Assembly: GCA_902589725.1 (NCBI GenBank)
Contig: CACITU010000005.1
Coordinates: forward strand, 1-64,000
Length of the DNA: 64,000 nucleotides
Direction of reading: 5' to 3'
Source of the DNA: an uncultured Pelagibacteraceae bacterium
GTDB lineage: Bacteria > Pseudomonadota > Alphaproteobacteria > Pelagibacterales > Pelagibacteraceae
This document shows, one piece after another, positions 1 through 10,710 of this stretch (its first letter is position 1; each line of letters starts with the position of its first letter). Made by a program: the position numbers and the translations under genes. A model generated the notes under the pieces. That model saw nothing but the letters and a program-made list of their open reading frames with translations, searched no databases and was not told the DNA's origin.

Positions 1-335
1 ACTGTATCTGAATTAAAAATTAAAAAATCATTTTCATTAGAGTATTTTATCATATTTTGAATACCTCCCCCTGTATCTAAAATCTGCTTACCATCCTCAA
101 TTATTTTGATATCTAAATTAAAGTTTTTTTTATGTAAAAATTCAGAAAATTGTTCTTTCAAGTAAAAAGTATTTATTAAAATTTTTTGAATACCCAATTT
201 TTCAATCAAATTAATGCATCGTTCTAACATACTAACATCTTTAATCTCCAATAACGGCTTAGGGGTATTTAAAGTAATTGGATTTAATCTTTTACCAAAA
301 CCTGCACATAAAATTAAAGCTGTATTTATTTTCAC
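1..335 (-). CDS. NDP-sugar nucleotidyltransferase, MurU-like (partial, C-terminus beyond window)
   Basis: Reverse-strand translation from GTG at 335: VKINTALILCAGFGKRLNPITLNTPKPLLEIKDVSMLERCINLIEKLGIQKILINT..., a nucleotidyltransferase signature. Adjacent to an AmgK-like kinase. Confidence 0.8.
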   Translation of the reverse strand, partial: MKINTALILCAGFGKRLNPITLNTPKPLLEIKDVSMLERCINLIEKLGIQKILINTFYLKEQFSEFLHKKNFNLDIKIIEDGKQILDTGGGIQNMIKYSNENDFLIFNSDT

Positions 336-339
336 AAGT

Positions 340-1284
340 CTACCTTATAAATTTTGGAAAATTTTTTTTTAATAGTAACATCAAATTGTTAAATTCATTT
401 TGCTTTTTAATTCTATGATTAATCATTTTCCAGGCGTAGGGAATTAATTTAAGATATTTTTTTTTATTATCTCTAACAGCTAAACGCGTAAATATACCAA
501 TTATTTTTAAATTCCTCAAAACAGATAATATTTCGAAATCTTTTTTAAATTTTTCTAAATCAATTTTTTTGTTTGTTTTAATGTAAAATCTAAATACTTT
601 TTCCTTTAATTCATTAGATGTGTTTAATCTTACGTCATCAATTAGGGATGCTAAATCGTAAGCTCTATTACCAACTAATGCATCTTGACTATCAATAACT
701 GCAATTTTTTTATTATAATACATTAAATTTGAAACATGAAAATCTCTATGAACGAATGTAACATTTTTATAATTTAATTTTGATAACAAGTTTTTTATCT
801 CTAATTTAAATTTTTTTTTAAATTTTATACTTTTTAATCTAGACAGTATTTTTGGTGCATACCAGTCACAAAAAAGTATAGTTTCATCAATTAATATTTT
901 GTTATTGTATTCTTGAATTTTATATAATTTATTTTTAAAATTTTTTACTTTTTTATCTTTTATTGATTGTATTTTATTTAAGATTTTTATTATCTTTTTA
1001 AAAAAGATATATTTATTATTCCTTTTGTTTTTTAAAATTTGGAACAGAGTTTGCTCTCCAAAGTCATTTATCTCTATACAATTGTTAATGTAGTTTTCGC
1101 TTAATAGATTTGGTGCTAAAATTTTATTTTTAACTAAAATTTTATTTATCGCATCATAAATTAAAAGATTTTTTAACTTTTCTTTCTTAGATATTACTAA
1201 AATTGATTTATTTTCTCTGTTTCTGTAAAATTTTCTAAAAGATGCATCACCTTTTATTTTTTTTAATTTTGCTAAACTTTTCAT
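340..1284 (-). CDS. Aminoglycoside phosphotransferase-family kinase, AmgK-like (MurNAc/GlcNAc anomeric kinase)
   Basis: APH motif FVHRDFHVSNLMYY...IAVIDSQDALVGNRAYDLASLIDD. Paired with MurU-like and TsaE genes. Confidence 0.8.
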   Translation of the reverse strand: MKSLAKLKKIKGDASFRKFYRNRENKSILVISKKEKLKNLLIYDAINKILVKNKILAPNLLSENYINNCIEINDFGEQTLFQILKNKRNNKYIFFKKIIKILNKIQSIKDKKVKNFKNKLYKIQEYNNKILIDETILFCDWYAPKILSRLKSIKFKKKFKLEIKNLLSKLNYKNVTFVHRDFHVSNLMYYNKKIAVIDSQDALVGNRAYDLASLIDDVRLNTSNELKEKVFRFYIKTNKKIDLEKFKKDFEILSVLRNLKIIGIFTRLAVRDNKKKYLKLIPYAWKMINHRIKKQNEFNNLMLLLKKNFPKFIR

Positions 1285-1300
1285 CGAAGTAAGTTTTAAT

Positions 1301-1750
1301 TTAAACCTTTATATCTACACTTCTATCATTTAAATCATTCAAATAATTAAAAGTTAAAGCTATAAATTTTAAATCTTGATTATCAGCAATCAATTGTGGC
1401 CATTCTATAAGCGTTATTAATTTATTATCTTTTTCAAAAATATCTAAATTATTGATATCTTCTTTCCTATTAACTCTAAATAAATCATAATGTTTTATTC
1501 TTATATCTTTCACCTGGTACTCATTTAATAAACTAAAGGTAGGGCTAGTAATTTCTGTTTGTATTAAATTATTTACTTTTTGATACTCATTTATAAAATA
1601 TTTAACAAAAGTGGTTTTACCAACGCCCATCTCTCCATATAATAAAACAAACTCACCACCTTTTAAATATTTTGTAAATTCTTTAGCTAATTCTTTAGTT
1701 AACTTCTCTGAAGTGATATCGATTTTGCTATCTTTAATAGCGATAGGCAT
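1301..1750 (-). CDS. tsaE: tRNA threonylcarbamoyladenosine biosynthesis ATPase TsaE
   Basis: [18 protein letters not shown] Walker A and [12 protein letters not shown]...KHYDLFRV. Internal ATG at 1750 preferred over the listed 1777 start because of the ahcY overlap. Confidence 0.9.
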   Translation of the reverse strand: MPIAIKDSKIDITSEKLTKELAKEFTKYLKGGEFVLLYGEMGVGKTTFVKYFINEYQKVNNLIQTEITSPTFSLLNEYQVKDIRIKHYDLFRVNRKEDINNLDIFEKDNKLITLIEWPQLIADNQDLKFIALTFNYLNDLNDRSVDIKV

Positions 1751-3020
1751 CTGGTTTGAAAGGACCTTCTGTTCCAACGCTTATATAATCTGCTTGTTCT
1801 TTTGACAATTTTGTTAGTTTTGCACCAACTTTTTTTAAATGCAAAGTTGCTACTTTTTCATCTAAATGTTTTGGAAGTACGTAAACTTTATTTTCATAAT
1901 TTTTATGATTATGCCAAAGTTCTATTTGTGCAATAACTTGATTAGTAAATGACGCACTCATTACAAAACTTGGATGTCCAGTTGCACAACCAAGATTAAC
2001 TAATCTTCCTTCAGCTAAAAGGATAATTCTTTTGCCACTAGGTAACTCAATTTCATGCACTTGAGGTTTTACCTCAGTCCACTTATAATTTTTAAGAGCT
2101 TCAACTTGGATTTCGTTATCAAAGTGACCAATATTACATAAGATTGCTCTATCTTTCATGTCTCTCATATGATCTGCAGTAACAATATCTTTGTTACCTG
2201 TTGCTGTTACTACTATATCAGCTCTACTTATAGCCTCTTCCATTAATACCACTTCATAACCTTCCATTGCTGCTTGAAGAGCACAAATTGGATCAGCTTC
2301 TGTAACTAAAACTCTCGCACCGCTTTGTCTCAAAGATGCAGCACTTCCTTTTCCAACATCTCCAAAACCAGCCACAATTGCAATTTTTCCAGACATCATT
2401 ACATCAGTAGCTCTTCTAATTCCGTCCACTAAACTTTCTCTACATCCATACAAATTATCAAATTTCGATTTTGTAACAGAGTCATTCACATTAATTGCAG
2501 GAACTAAAAGTGACTTATCTTTTTCCATTTTATTTAGTGCTTTAATTCCAGTTGTAGTTTCTTCTGAAACACCCTTAACATCTTTCATTAGATCCTGATA
2601 TTCATTGTGCATGATAGCTGTTAAATCTCCACCATCATCTAATAACATGTTGGGTTTCCAGTCTGGTTTACCAATTATAGTTTGTTTAATACACCACAAA
2701 TATTCTTCTTCTGTTTCACCTTTCCAAGCGTAAACTGGAATGCCAGCTTTTGCAATTGCAGCTGCAGCATGATCTTGTGTTGAAAAAATATTACAAGAAG
2801 ACCAACGAACTTCAGCACCTAATGCAACTAAAGTTTCTATTAGTACAGCCGTTTGAATTGTCATATGAAGACATCCTATAATCCTTGCACCCTTCAAAGG
2901 TTTTTCTTTAGAATACTCTTCTCTTAAAGCCATTAAACCTGGCATTTCACTTTCAGCTATTGATATTTCTTTCCTACCAAATTCAGCTTGAGCTATGTCT
3001 TTTACTTTATAATCTTCCAT
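1734..3020 (-). CDS. ahcY: Adenosylhomocysteinase
   Basis: Full-length [86 protein letters not shown]. Confidence 0.98.
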   Translation of the reverse strand: MEDYKVKDIAQAEFGRKEISIAESEMPGLMALREEYSKEKPLKGARIIGCLHMTIQTAVLIETLVALGAEVRWSSCNIFSTQDHAAAAIAKAGIPVYAWKGETEEEYLWCIKQTIIGKPDWKPNMLLDDGGDLTAIMHNEYQDLMKDVKGVSEETTTGIKALNKMEKDKSLLVPAINVNDSVTKSKFDNLYGCRESLVDGIRRATDVMMSGKIAIVAGFGDVGKGSAASLRQSGARVLVTEADPICALQAAMEGYEVVLMEEAISRADIVVTATGNKDIVTADHMRDMKDRAILCNIGHFDNEIQVEALKNYKWTEVKPQVHEIELPSGKRIILLAEGRLVNLGCATGHPSFVMSASFTNQVIAQIELWHNHKNYENKVYVLPKHLDEKVATLHLKKVGAKLTKLSKEQADYISVGTEGPFKPDAYRY

Positions 3021-3062
3021 GGCAAGCTTTATACAGCTAAGTATGTATTTATCAAGATATGA

Positions 3063-4604
3063 TTAAACATTGGGAAATCTTATCTCTATCATTGCTCCTT
3101 CTTTATCAATACGATTAGATGCTACAATTTCACCATCGTGAAGTTCAACCAAATTTTTAACTATATTTAATCCTAAACCTGAATGTTCTCCAAATTTTTC
3201 AGGTCTATTACTATAAAATCTTTTAAAAATTCTTGATGTATCTTTTTCTTTAAATCCTTGGCCTTCATCAATAATTTTAATTGATACTTTGTTTTTTTCA
3301 TTAATAGAAACATCAACAAAAACATTACTATTATCTTTGCTAAATGATATTGAATTATCTAACAAATTTGCGATGATTTGTTCGATTCTATTTTCAATGC
3401 CATTAATTAAATATTTATTTTTTCCATCATTTTTGTATTCAATTTTAATTCCTTTTTTGACTTGGTGAATATTATTATAATCATCAACAACAGATTGAAT
3501 AATAGGTTCAATATCAATTTTTTTCATTTTTTCTTTACTTAAAGCTACTTCGTCCTTTAACATTTGAGAATAATCTGTAATTAATCTTTCTATTCTTTGA
3601 ACATCATGACTAAGTATATTCAATAATCTATTTCTTTGTTCGCTATCATTTGTGTCTTGTAAAATTTCAGATGCACTTTTTAAAGATGCTAATGGATTTC
3701 TAATTTCATGAACTAAATCTGTAGAAAAGTTTTCTGCATGTGTAACTCTATTTTGAAGCTCATTTGTCATATCCTCTAAAGAATTAGATAAAAGTCCTAA
3801 TTCATCATTTCTTTTTTTTAAATTTTCAATACCTGGTTTAATTTGACTTTTTTCTTTGATACGAATTGTATATCCAACGAGATTTTGTATTGGTTTAATA
3901 AAATATCTACTTAAAACAAAAGAAAAAATTAATATTACAAATCCTACTGATACAGCTGTTCTTATTACAAATGCTTTTCTCTCATCTATCGCTGTCTTTA
4001 TTTCATTTGCGTTTTCTGTAATAGCTACATAACCAAGATTAATTTCATTCTTTGTAACATTCTTAATTGTTGTTACATTAAATTGATTTAAACCTTCTTG
4101 CGTAAATGTGTAAGGAGCTCCTAAATTTTCAGAACTCGAATAATTTTTCAATATATCTTTGAATGAAACAGGTTTTTTTTCATCAATTTTTATATTTTTT
4201 TCCTCAATAGTTTTTTCTATTTCCTCATTATCTAAACTTTCAAATTCAATTTTATCAAGTCTTGTAGAGAATGATCTTGGATCAAGATCTAATGTATCAG
4301 TGTCTCCAATAAGGTTAAGTTGATCGTCAAAAAATATTACTCTATCTAAATTCTGAAAAATAAACCTTGTAGAAAATAAAAATCTTCTAATATCGTCTGA
4401 TTGGAATTTAACATCCAGCCTTAAAATATTATCAATGGTGTTGTTAATAATGTTTGTGTGGTTTTGAGATTTTTTTTTTATTAAACTTGGCTGAATATTG
4501 TGTAGATATATGAATGTAAATAGTCCAATAATTGTAAAAATTACAAAATTTATAAATAAAAATTTTTTTAATATAGAAAGAGTTTTTAAGTATTTACTAA
4601 ACAT
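3063..4604 (-). CDS. chvG: Sensor histidine kinase, ChvG/ExoS-like
   Basis: Two TM segments, HAMP, H-box LVHEIRNPLASLKSASEIL, G-box GLGLNIVKNLVELHDG. Adjacent ChvI-like regulator and ahcY. Confidence 0.82.
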   Translation of the reverse strand: MFSKYLKTLSILKKFLFINFVIFTIIGLFTFIYLHNIQPSLIKKKSQNHTNIINNTIDNILRLDVKFQSDDIRRFLFSTRFIFQNLDRVIFFDDQLNLIGDTDTLDLDPRSFSTRLDKIEFESLDNEEIEKTIEEKNIKIDEKKPVSFKDILKNYSSSENLGAPYTFTQEGLNQFNVTTIKNVTKNEINLGYVAITENANEIKTAIDERKAFVIRTAVSVGFVILIFSFVLSRYFIKPIQNLVGYTIRIKEKSQIKPGIENLKKRNDELGLLSNSLEDMTNELQNRVTHAENFSTDLVHEIRNPLASLKSASEILQDTNDSEQRNRLLNILSHDVQRIERLITDYSQMLKDEVALSKEKMKKIDIEPIIQSVVDDYNNIHQVKKGIKIEYKNDGKNKYLINGIENRIEQIIANLLDNSISFSKDNSNVFVDVSINEKNKVSIKIIDEGQGFKEKDTSRIFKRFYSNRPEKFGEHSGLGLNIVKNLVELHDGEIVASNRIDKEGAMIEIRFPNV

Positions 4605-5311
4605 TAGCTAACATTCCATCTATATCCACTACCATACCTAGTTTCAATAGCTGAAAAATCAGGATCTACTTTTTTAAATTTTTTTCTAATTCTTTTTACG
4701 TGACTATCAATAGTTCTATCCTCAATATCTGTATCCTCTCGATAAGCTATATCCATAAGCTGAGCTCTTTCTTTAATTATACCAGGCCTCTTTGCTAATT
4801 CTTTAACGATTAAAAACTCAGTTGTCGTCAATTTATCAGGCAACTGTTTTCCATTCCATTCACACTCGAGTTGTGATGGATCTAATTTTAATCTTCCATG
4901 AGATATCAAGCTTTTATTTTCCTCTAGAATATTATTTGAATCTTTTTTTCTTAACTGCACTCTAATTCTTTCAATCAAAACTTTTATAGAAAAACCTCCT
5001 GATTTTTTTACAAAATCATCTGCGCCTAGCTTTAGACCTAACAACTCATCAATTTCATCATCTTTAGATGTTAAAAAAATTACTGGTAATGAAGTTTTTT
5101 TTCGAAGTTTTTTTAGTAATTCTTCTCCATCCATCTTGGGCATCTTTATATCTATGACTGCTAAGTCGGGTGGCATTCTGGTTAAACCGATTAATGCGCT
5201 TTCACCATCAATGTATGTTTGAACTTTAAAACCCTCTTTTTCTAATGCGATACTCAAACTTGTTAAAATATTTCTATCGTCATCTATCAAAGCTATTGTT
5301 TGTTTTTGCAT
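4604..5311 (-). CDS. chvI: OmpR-family response regulator, ChvI-like
   Basis: Receiver domain IALIDDDRNILTSLSIALEKEGF...DIKMPKMDG plus winged helix ...DRTIDSHVKRIRKKFKKVD...ETRYGSGYRW. 1-bp overlap with the kinase. Confidence 0.85.
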   Translation of the reverse strand: MQKQTIALIDDDRNILTSLSIALEKEGFKVQTYIDGESALIGLTRMPPDLAVIDIKMPKMDGEELLKKLRKKTSLPVIFLTSKDDEIDELLGLKLGADDFVKKSGGFSIKVLIERIRVQLRKKDSNNILEENKSLISHGRLKLDPSQLECEWNGKQLPDKLTTTEFLIVKELAKRPGIIKERAQLMDIAYREDTDIEDRTIDSHVKRIRKKFKKVDPDFSAIETRYGSGYRWNVS

Positions 5312-5361
5312 AAAGTAGTTTAAAAATACTAAATTGTTCTAATTTGGGCAATGTTATAAAT

Positions 5362-8136
5362 TTAATGTAACATACCCCAATTATCTCCAACATTAATATC
5401 AACTGTTAAAGGAGTTGAAAAAGAATGATAATCACTCTGAGCTACACTTGTCATTTCTTTCTCAATTAATTTAATCATTACTTTTTCATCTTTTTTTGGA
5501 ATTTCAAAAATTAATTCGTCATGAATTTGCAAAAGCATTTTTGAATTAGAATTTTTTTCCTCTGATAATTTCTTATCTAATCTTATCATAGCTAATCTCA
5601 TTACTTCAGAAGCAGAACCTTGAATTGGAGCATTAATTGCAGCACGTTCTTGAAAATTTCTGACATTAAAGTTTTTGTCATTTATTCCATTAAAGTGAGA
5701 TCTTCGTCCAAAAATATTTTTAACATATCCACTTTTCCTACAAAATTTAATTGTATTATCCATGTAAACTTTAATTTCTGGAAACTTAGCAAAATATGAA
5801 TTCAAAAATTCCTCTGCTTCATAGTTAGAAACATTTATTTGCTTGGCTAATCCATATTGCGAAATTCCATAAATAATTCCAAAATTAATAGCCTTAGCCT
5901 TTCGTCTGTGATCTTGATTAACTTTTTTGATATCAATATTAAATATTTGGCTAGCTGTTAAAGAGTGAATATCTTCTTTATTTTTAAAAGCTTTTTTCAG
6001 TTCTTTTACATCTGCCAGGTCTGCTAAAATTCTCATCTCAATTTGATTATAATCCGCAGAAATTAATAGGTGCCCTTTTTTTGCAGTGAAAGCTTTTCTT
6101 ATATCTTTTCCGTCTTCTGATTTAATTGGTATGTTTTGTAAGTTGGGATCACTAGATGCTAGTCTTCCAGTCGTTGTAGCAGCCAGCAAAAACGAAGTGT
6201 GAACTCTTTTTGTATTTGGGTTTAAATGTTCAGGTAAAGCATCTGAATAAGTATTTTTTAATTTTGAAACTTGTCTCCAGTCTAAAATTAATTTTGGAAA
6301 TTCATGACCTTTGAATGCTAAATCCTCTAAAACACTTGCACTTGTTGCAAAACTTCCTTTTTTAGTTTTCTTTAAACCAGCTATTTTCAAGTCATTATAA
6401 ATTATTTCACCTAATTGCTTTGGAGATGCGATATTGAACTCTTTTTTAGAAATTTTAAATACCTCTTTTTCAAGTTTTTGGATTTTTTTTTCAAATTTAG
6501 ATGAAAGAGATTTTAAAAACTTACTGTCAATTTCAACTCCTTCTATTTCCATAAATGCAAGAATTTTAATTAATGGCTTTTCAAAAATTTCATAAATATT
6601 GATCATTTTCTCTGATTTTAAATTTTTGACAAATTTCTTGTATAATCTAAAAGTAACGTCAGCATCTTCAGCCGCGTAATCCTTTGCTTTATCTAATTCT
6701 ACTTCACTAAAATTAATTTCTTTCTTACCTGTGCCTACCATCTCTTTAAAAGAAATAGTTTTATGTCCTAAATGAATTTCTGATAAAGTATCCATATTAT
6801 GTCTATTTTTTCCAGAATCTAAGACATAAGACATCAGCATTGTATCTTCCATTGATGAAAGTGTTATTCCACACTTATAAAATACGATAAAATCAAATTT
6901 TATATTTTGACCTATTTTTTTAATACTAGGATCTTCTAATATTTTTTTTAATTTTTTAATTACTGTTTCTTTTTTAAGACACTTGGGTGACTTATGACCA
7001 ACTGGTATGTAACATGCTTTTCCAATTTTAGAGCAAAGAGAAATACCTACTAAATCTGCTTGGTGAGGATCTAATGAAGTGGTTTCCGTATCTACCGCGA
7101 CTTCACCAACTTCTTCTGCCTCCTCTATCCATTTATCAATTTCATCTAAACTATTAATTAAATAATAATTTTTGTTATTTATCGTTTGTTGTTTTTCTAG
7201 ATTTTGATTTTCAATCTTATTACTATCTAGTTCAGGTTCTCCATAAGCAGAAATTGCAGAGCTTAACAACCTATTAAATTCCATTTCTCTTAAAAATTTA
7301 TATAATTTATCTTTATCTATATTTTGCAATTTAAATTCACTTAACTCCCTATCAACAGGGGAGTTGTGATCTAATGTTACAAGTTTTTTACTTATTAATG
7401 CTTTATCCTTGTTCTCAAGTAATGTTTCTCTTCTTTTATTTTGCTTAATCTCATGTGCAGATTTTAGCAAGTTTTCTAAAGTGCCATATTTATTAATTAG
7501 CTCTGCGGCTGTCTTAACACCTATCCCCGGAACACCAGGAACATTATCACTACTATCTCCTGCTAAAGATTGTACATCAATAACTTTTGAAGCATCTACT
7601 CCAAACTTTTTTACAACATCATCATCACTTATAAATTTATTTTTCATAGGGTCAAAAATTCGAACCCCTTTTTTGTAAAGCTGCATTAAATCTTTATCTG
7701 ATGAAACAATTGTAACCTTTGCACCCTTTTTAAGAATTTGATCAACATATGTAGCTATTAAATCATCTGCTTCGTAATTAGGAAGATCCACAGATGGCAA
7801 ATTAAATGCCAGGACTGATTTTCTTATATATTCAAATTGTGGAGCTAAATCGTCAGGCGCCTCAGATCTATTAGCTTTATAATCACTATAAATTTCATTT
7901 CTGAAAGTTTTTCTTGCTGAGTCGAATATTACTGCAAAATGTGTTGGTTTTTGCAAGTTTTGATTGGATTTTGAATCTTCTAATAATTTAAATAACATAC
8001 TGCAAAAACCACTTACAGCACCTGTTGGAAGACCATCACTTTTTCTACTTAATGGAGGTAAAGCATAATAAGCTCTAAAAATATAACCAGAGCCATCAAT
8101 CAAATAAAAATGATCTGTTTTTTGAATTTTATTCAT
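5362..8136 (-). CDS. polA: DNA polymerase I
   Basis: 924 aa with 5'-3' exo (LIDGSGYIFRAYYALPPL), 3'-5' exo (VAVDTETTSLD) and polymerase motifs (SADYNQIEMRILA, AINFGIIYGIS, LLQIHDELIFE). Confidence 0.98.
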   Translation of the reverse strand: MNKIQKTDHFYLIDGSGYIFRAYYALPPLSRKSDGLPTGAVSGFCSMLFKLLEDSKSNQNLQKPTHFAVIFDSARKTFRNEIYSDYKANRSEAPDDLAPQFEYIRKSVLAFNLPSVDLPNYEADDLIATYVDQILKKGAKVTIVSSDKDLMQLYKKGVRIFDPMKNKFISDDDVVKKFGVDASKVIDVQSLAGDSSDNVPGVPGIGVKTAAELINKYGTLENLLKSAHEIKQNKRRETLLENKDKALISKKLVTLDHNSPVDRELSEFKLQNIDKDKLYKFLREMEFNRLLSSAISAYGEPELDSNKIENQNLEKQQTINNKNYYLINSLDEIDKWIEEAEEVGEVAVDTETTSLDPHQADLVGISLCSKIGKACYIPVGHKSPKCLKKETVIKKLKKILEDPSIKKIGQNIKFDFIVFYKCGITLSSMEDTMLMSYVLDSGKNRHNMDTLSEIHLGHKTISFKEMVGTGKKEINFSEVELDKAKDYAAEDADVTFRLYKKFVKNLKSEKMINIYEIFEKPLIKILAFMEIEGVEIDSKFLKSLSSKFEKKIQKLEKEVFKISKKEFNIASPKQLGEIIYNDLKIAGLKKTKKGSFATSASVLEDLAFKGHEFPKLILDWRQVSKLKNTYSDALPEHLNPNTKRVHTSFLLAATTTGRLASSDPNLQNIPIKSEDGKDIRKAFTAKKGHLLISADYNQIEMRILADLADVKELKKAFKNKEDIHSLTASQIFNIDIKKVNQDHRRKAKAINFGIIYGISQYGLAKQINVSNYEAEEFLNSYFAKFPEIKVYMDNTIKFCRKSGYVKNIFGRRSHFNGINDKNFNVRNFQERAAINAPIQGSASEVMRLAMIRLDKKLSEEKNSNSKMLLQIHDELIFEIPKKDEKVMIKLIEKEMTSVAQSDYHSFSTPLTVDINVGDNWGMLH

Positions 8137-8249
8137 GAAGTAATATTAAATATTATAATGATAATATAATCTGTATATAAAAAAATTTACTTTCAATTAT
8201 TATAACAATTATAAGTAGATAATTTTTATATTTTGAGTATTATTTAACA

Positions 8250-8801
8250 ATGGAATTAACAAAAAATCTCTCACAAGCTAAACTATTTAAATCTCTGGTT
8301 GTTATTGTTCTTGGTTCAATAGCACTAACTATATCTGCAAAGATCAAAATTCCTTTCTATCCGGTTCCTATGACTATGCAAACATTTGTTGTATTATTTT
8401 TAGGAATAAGTTTAGGACATAAAATTGCACTAGCTACAATTGGTCTGTATTTAATAGAAGGAATTGCAGGGCTTCCCGTATTTTCAAATTCTCCTGAAAA
8501 AGGTGTTGGATTAGTTTACTTTACAGGGCCAACTATGGGTTACTTAATTGGTTTTTTAACAGCTTGTTACTTAGCTTCTAAAATAAAGATTGATGATAAT
8601 TTTTTCATAGTCTTATTTAAGTTAATTATTGCAACTTCAACAATTTATATTTTGGGTCTAATTTGGCTTGGGGCATTGATTGGATGGGATAAGCCAATTT
8701 TTGCTTTAGGTGCAAAACCGTTTCTATTAGCCGAGATTTTTAAAATTATGCTTTTAGCTCTTTTGACTAAGCAAATAATTAAAATTAAAAAATTTATCTA
8801 G
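8250..8801 (+). CDS. bioY: Biotin transporter BioY
   Basis: IKIPFYPVPMTMQTFVVLFLG and GLPVFSNSPEKGVGLVYFTGPTMGYLIGF, BioY S-component signature. Confidence 0.92.
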   Translation: MELTKNLSQAKLFKSLVVIVLGSIALTISAKIKIPFYPVPMTMQTFVVLFLGISLGHKIALATIGLYLIEGIAGLPVFSNSPEKGVGLVYFTGPTMGYLIGFLTACYLASKIKIDDNFFIVLFKLIIATSTIYILGLIWLGALIGWDKPIFALGAKPFLLAEIFKIMLLALLTKQIIKIKKFI

Positions 8802-9357
8802 GTGATCTTTTAGAAAGAATCCTTTGAAGAGTTCTTCTGTGCATTTTAAGTCTTCTGGCTGTTTCTGAAACATTCCTATTACATAACTCGAAAACTCTAT
8901 GTATATGTTCCCACTTAACTCTGTCAGCCGACATGGGGTTTTCTGGTGGAGCAGCTTTTTTTGAAGGATCTGCCAATAATGCTTTCTCTACATCTTCTGC
9001 ATCAGCAGGTTTGGCTAAATAATCTATAGCACCTTCTTTGATTGCAGCTACTGCCGTTGGAATATTTCCATAACCAGTTAACATGATAATCCTACTATCA
9101 CTATTTGAAGACTGAATTTCTTTTACGACTTCTAGTCCATTACCGTCAGCAAGCCTTAAATCTACAACCGCAAAACCAGGTTTTTTAGTTTTTACAGATT
9201 CAACTCCCTTTTGCACACTCTCAGCTTGAAAAACTTCAAATCCTTTTTTTTCCATCGCTCTTGCTAAACGCTCACGGAAAGGATTATCATCATCCACGAT
9301 TAATAATGATTTATTCTCAAAATCGCTAAGATTCTGTAGTTTTGCTTCTTCTTTCAT
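8794..9357 (-). CDS. regA: RegA/PrrA/ActR-type response regulator
   Basis: Receiver domain plus Fis-type HTH HIHRVFELCNRNVSETARRLKMHRRTLQRILSKRSPR. Confidence 0.92.
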   Translation of the reverse strand: MKEEAKLQNLSDFENKSLLIVDDDNPFRERLARAMEKKGFEVFQAESVQKGVESVKTKKPGFAVVDLRLADGNGLEVVKEIQSSNSDSRIIMLTGYGNIPTAVAAIKEGAIDYLAKPADAEDVEKALLADPSKKAAPPENPMSADRVKWEHIHRVFELCNRNVSETARRLKMHRRTLQRILSKRSPR

Positions 9358-9525
9358 GACCTTTATATGGGGTCTCTGCAGAATATTACAATATATGAAT
9401 TTTACGCATTTCTGGCTTGAATTATTTGCTTTACATTGGTGTTGTTTACTTTATATGCCAAAAAATATTAAAGTTTTTTTTAAAAAGACTTTTTTTTATT
9501 AAATTTTTTTTTGGAGGCATTTAAA

Positions 9526-10710
9526 ATGCAAAAATTTAAATCAGTTGAAGAATTAGTAAATCAATTGAAACCTGAAAAACCAGTTTACTGTATAAGAAAA
9601 AATTCCATAAAATCTGCTGTTAAGTTTTTCTTAAACAAATTTACAGGTAAAGTTTTATATGCAGTCAAAACCAATCCACACCCTGAGATTATCAAAACGA
9701 TCATAGAAAGTGGAGTTGAACAATTTGATGTTGCATCAATTGAAGAAATTAAAAATATTAGAACTTTTAGTAATACAGCTAAATGCTCTTATATGCATAC
9801 TGTTAAGAGTAGAGAAAGTATAAAAGAAGCATATTTTAATTATGGTGTAAAAACTTTTTCTTTAGATACTAAAGATGAACTTATTAAAATAATTGAAAGC
9901 ACAAATAACGCTAAAGATTTAGAATTATTTGTAAGAGTTGCTGTTTCAAATGAACATGCAGAAATTGATTTATCAAAAAAATTTGGTGCGCTAACTTCTG
10001 AAGCAACAGGTTTATTGAGACTAGTAAAACAGCATGCTAAAAAGATTGGTTTAAGTTTTCATGTTGGCTCACAATGTATGCATCCAATTTCTTATTCAAA
10101 AGGTATTAGTGAAATTGGAAATATAATTAAGAAGACAAAAATTATTCCAGATTATATAAATGTAGGTGGGGGTTTCCCTACAATCTATCCTGACTTAATT
10201 CCACAATCTCTAGATAATTATTTTAATGAAATAAATAAGAGTTTAGAAAATTTAAAGCTTGAAAAACTTCCAGAAATTATTTGTGAACCTGGTAGAGCTT
10301 TAGTTGCTGAAAGTGGTTCAACAGTTGTGAGAGTTAATTTAAGAAAAAAACAAAAGCTTTATATAAATGATGGTACCTATGGAACCCTTTTTGATGCAGG
10401 TACACCAAATATTGTATTTCCATCTAGAATGATTAAAGAAAATTCTAATAAGATAATTTCAAAAAAATTAACTGCTTTTGATTTCTTTGGACCAACTTGT
10501 GATAGCATGGATTATATGAAAGGTCCTTTTTTGCTTCCAAATAATATTAAAGAAAATGACTATATTGAACTTGGTCAACTTGGTGCATACGGATTGACAT
10601 TTAGAACTCAATTTAATGGTTACTACTCAAATGAAATTTACGAAGTTGAAGATAATCCAATAATGACATTGTATGATAAAGACATTAATAAAGCTAACAT
10701 GGTAGCTTAA
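9526..10710 (+). CDS. Ornithine/diaminopimelate decarboxylase family (probable ornithine decarboxylase)
   Basis: PLP type III: VLYAVKTNPHPEIIKTI, NVGGGFPTIYP, EPGRALVAESG, FGPTCDSMD. GGAGG at 9513-9517 favours ATG 9526. Confidence 0.88.
   Translation: MQKFKSVEELVNQLKPEKPVYCIRKNSIKSAVKFFLNKFTGKVLYAVKTNPHPEIIKTIIESGVEQFDVASIEEIKNIRTFSNTAKCSYMHTVKSRESIKEAYFNYGVKTFSLDTKDELIKIIESTNNAKDLELFVRVAVSNEHAEIDLSKKFGALTSEATGLLRLVKQHAKKIGLSFHVGSQCMHPISYSKGISEIGNIIKKTKIIPDYINVGGGFPTIYPDLIPQSLDNYFNEINKSLENLKLEKLPEIICEPGRALVAESGSTVVRVNLRKKQKLYINDGTYGTLFDAGTPNIVFPSRMIKENSNKIISKKLTAFDFFGPTCDSMDYMKGPFLLPNNIKENDYIELGQLGAYGLTFRTQFNGYYSNEIYEVEDNPIMTLYDKDINKANMVA

Noticed and set aside
1611-1805. Plus-strand ORF (64 aa) opposite tsaE/ahcY
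   Set aside because: Antisense to well-supported coding sequence, no recognisable domain; expected by chance.
3021-3062. SAH riboswitch upstream of ahcY
   Set aside because: Only 42 nt between ahcY and the kinase gene, with no recognisable conserved aptamer core.
7409-7678. Plus-strand 89-aa ORF inside polA
   Set aside because: Mirror of the conserved 5'-3' exonuclease region; no RBS or domain.
8150-8250. Possible BioR/BirA operator upstream of bioY (ATATTAT-AATG-ATAATAT palindrome; TAGATAAT)
   Set aside because: Only partial similarity to BioR-like boxes; AT-rich palindromes are common at this composition.
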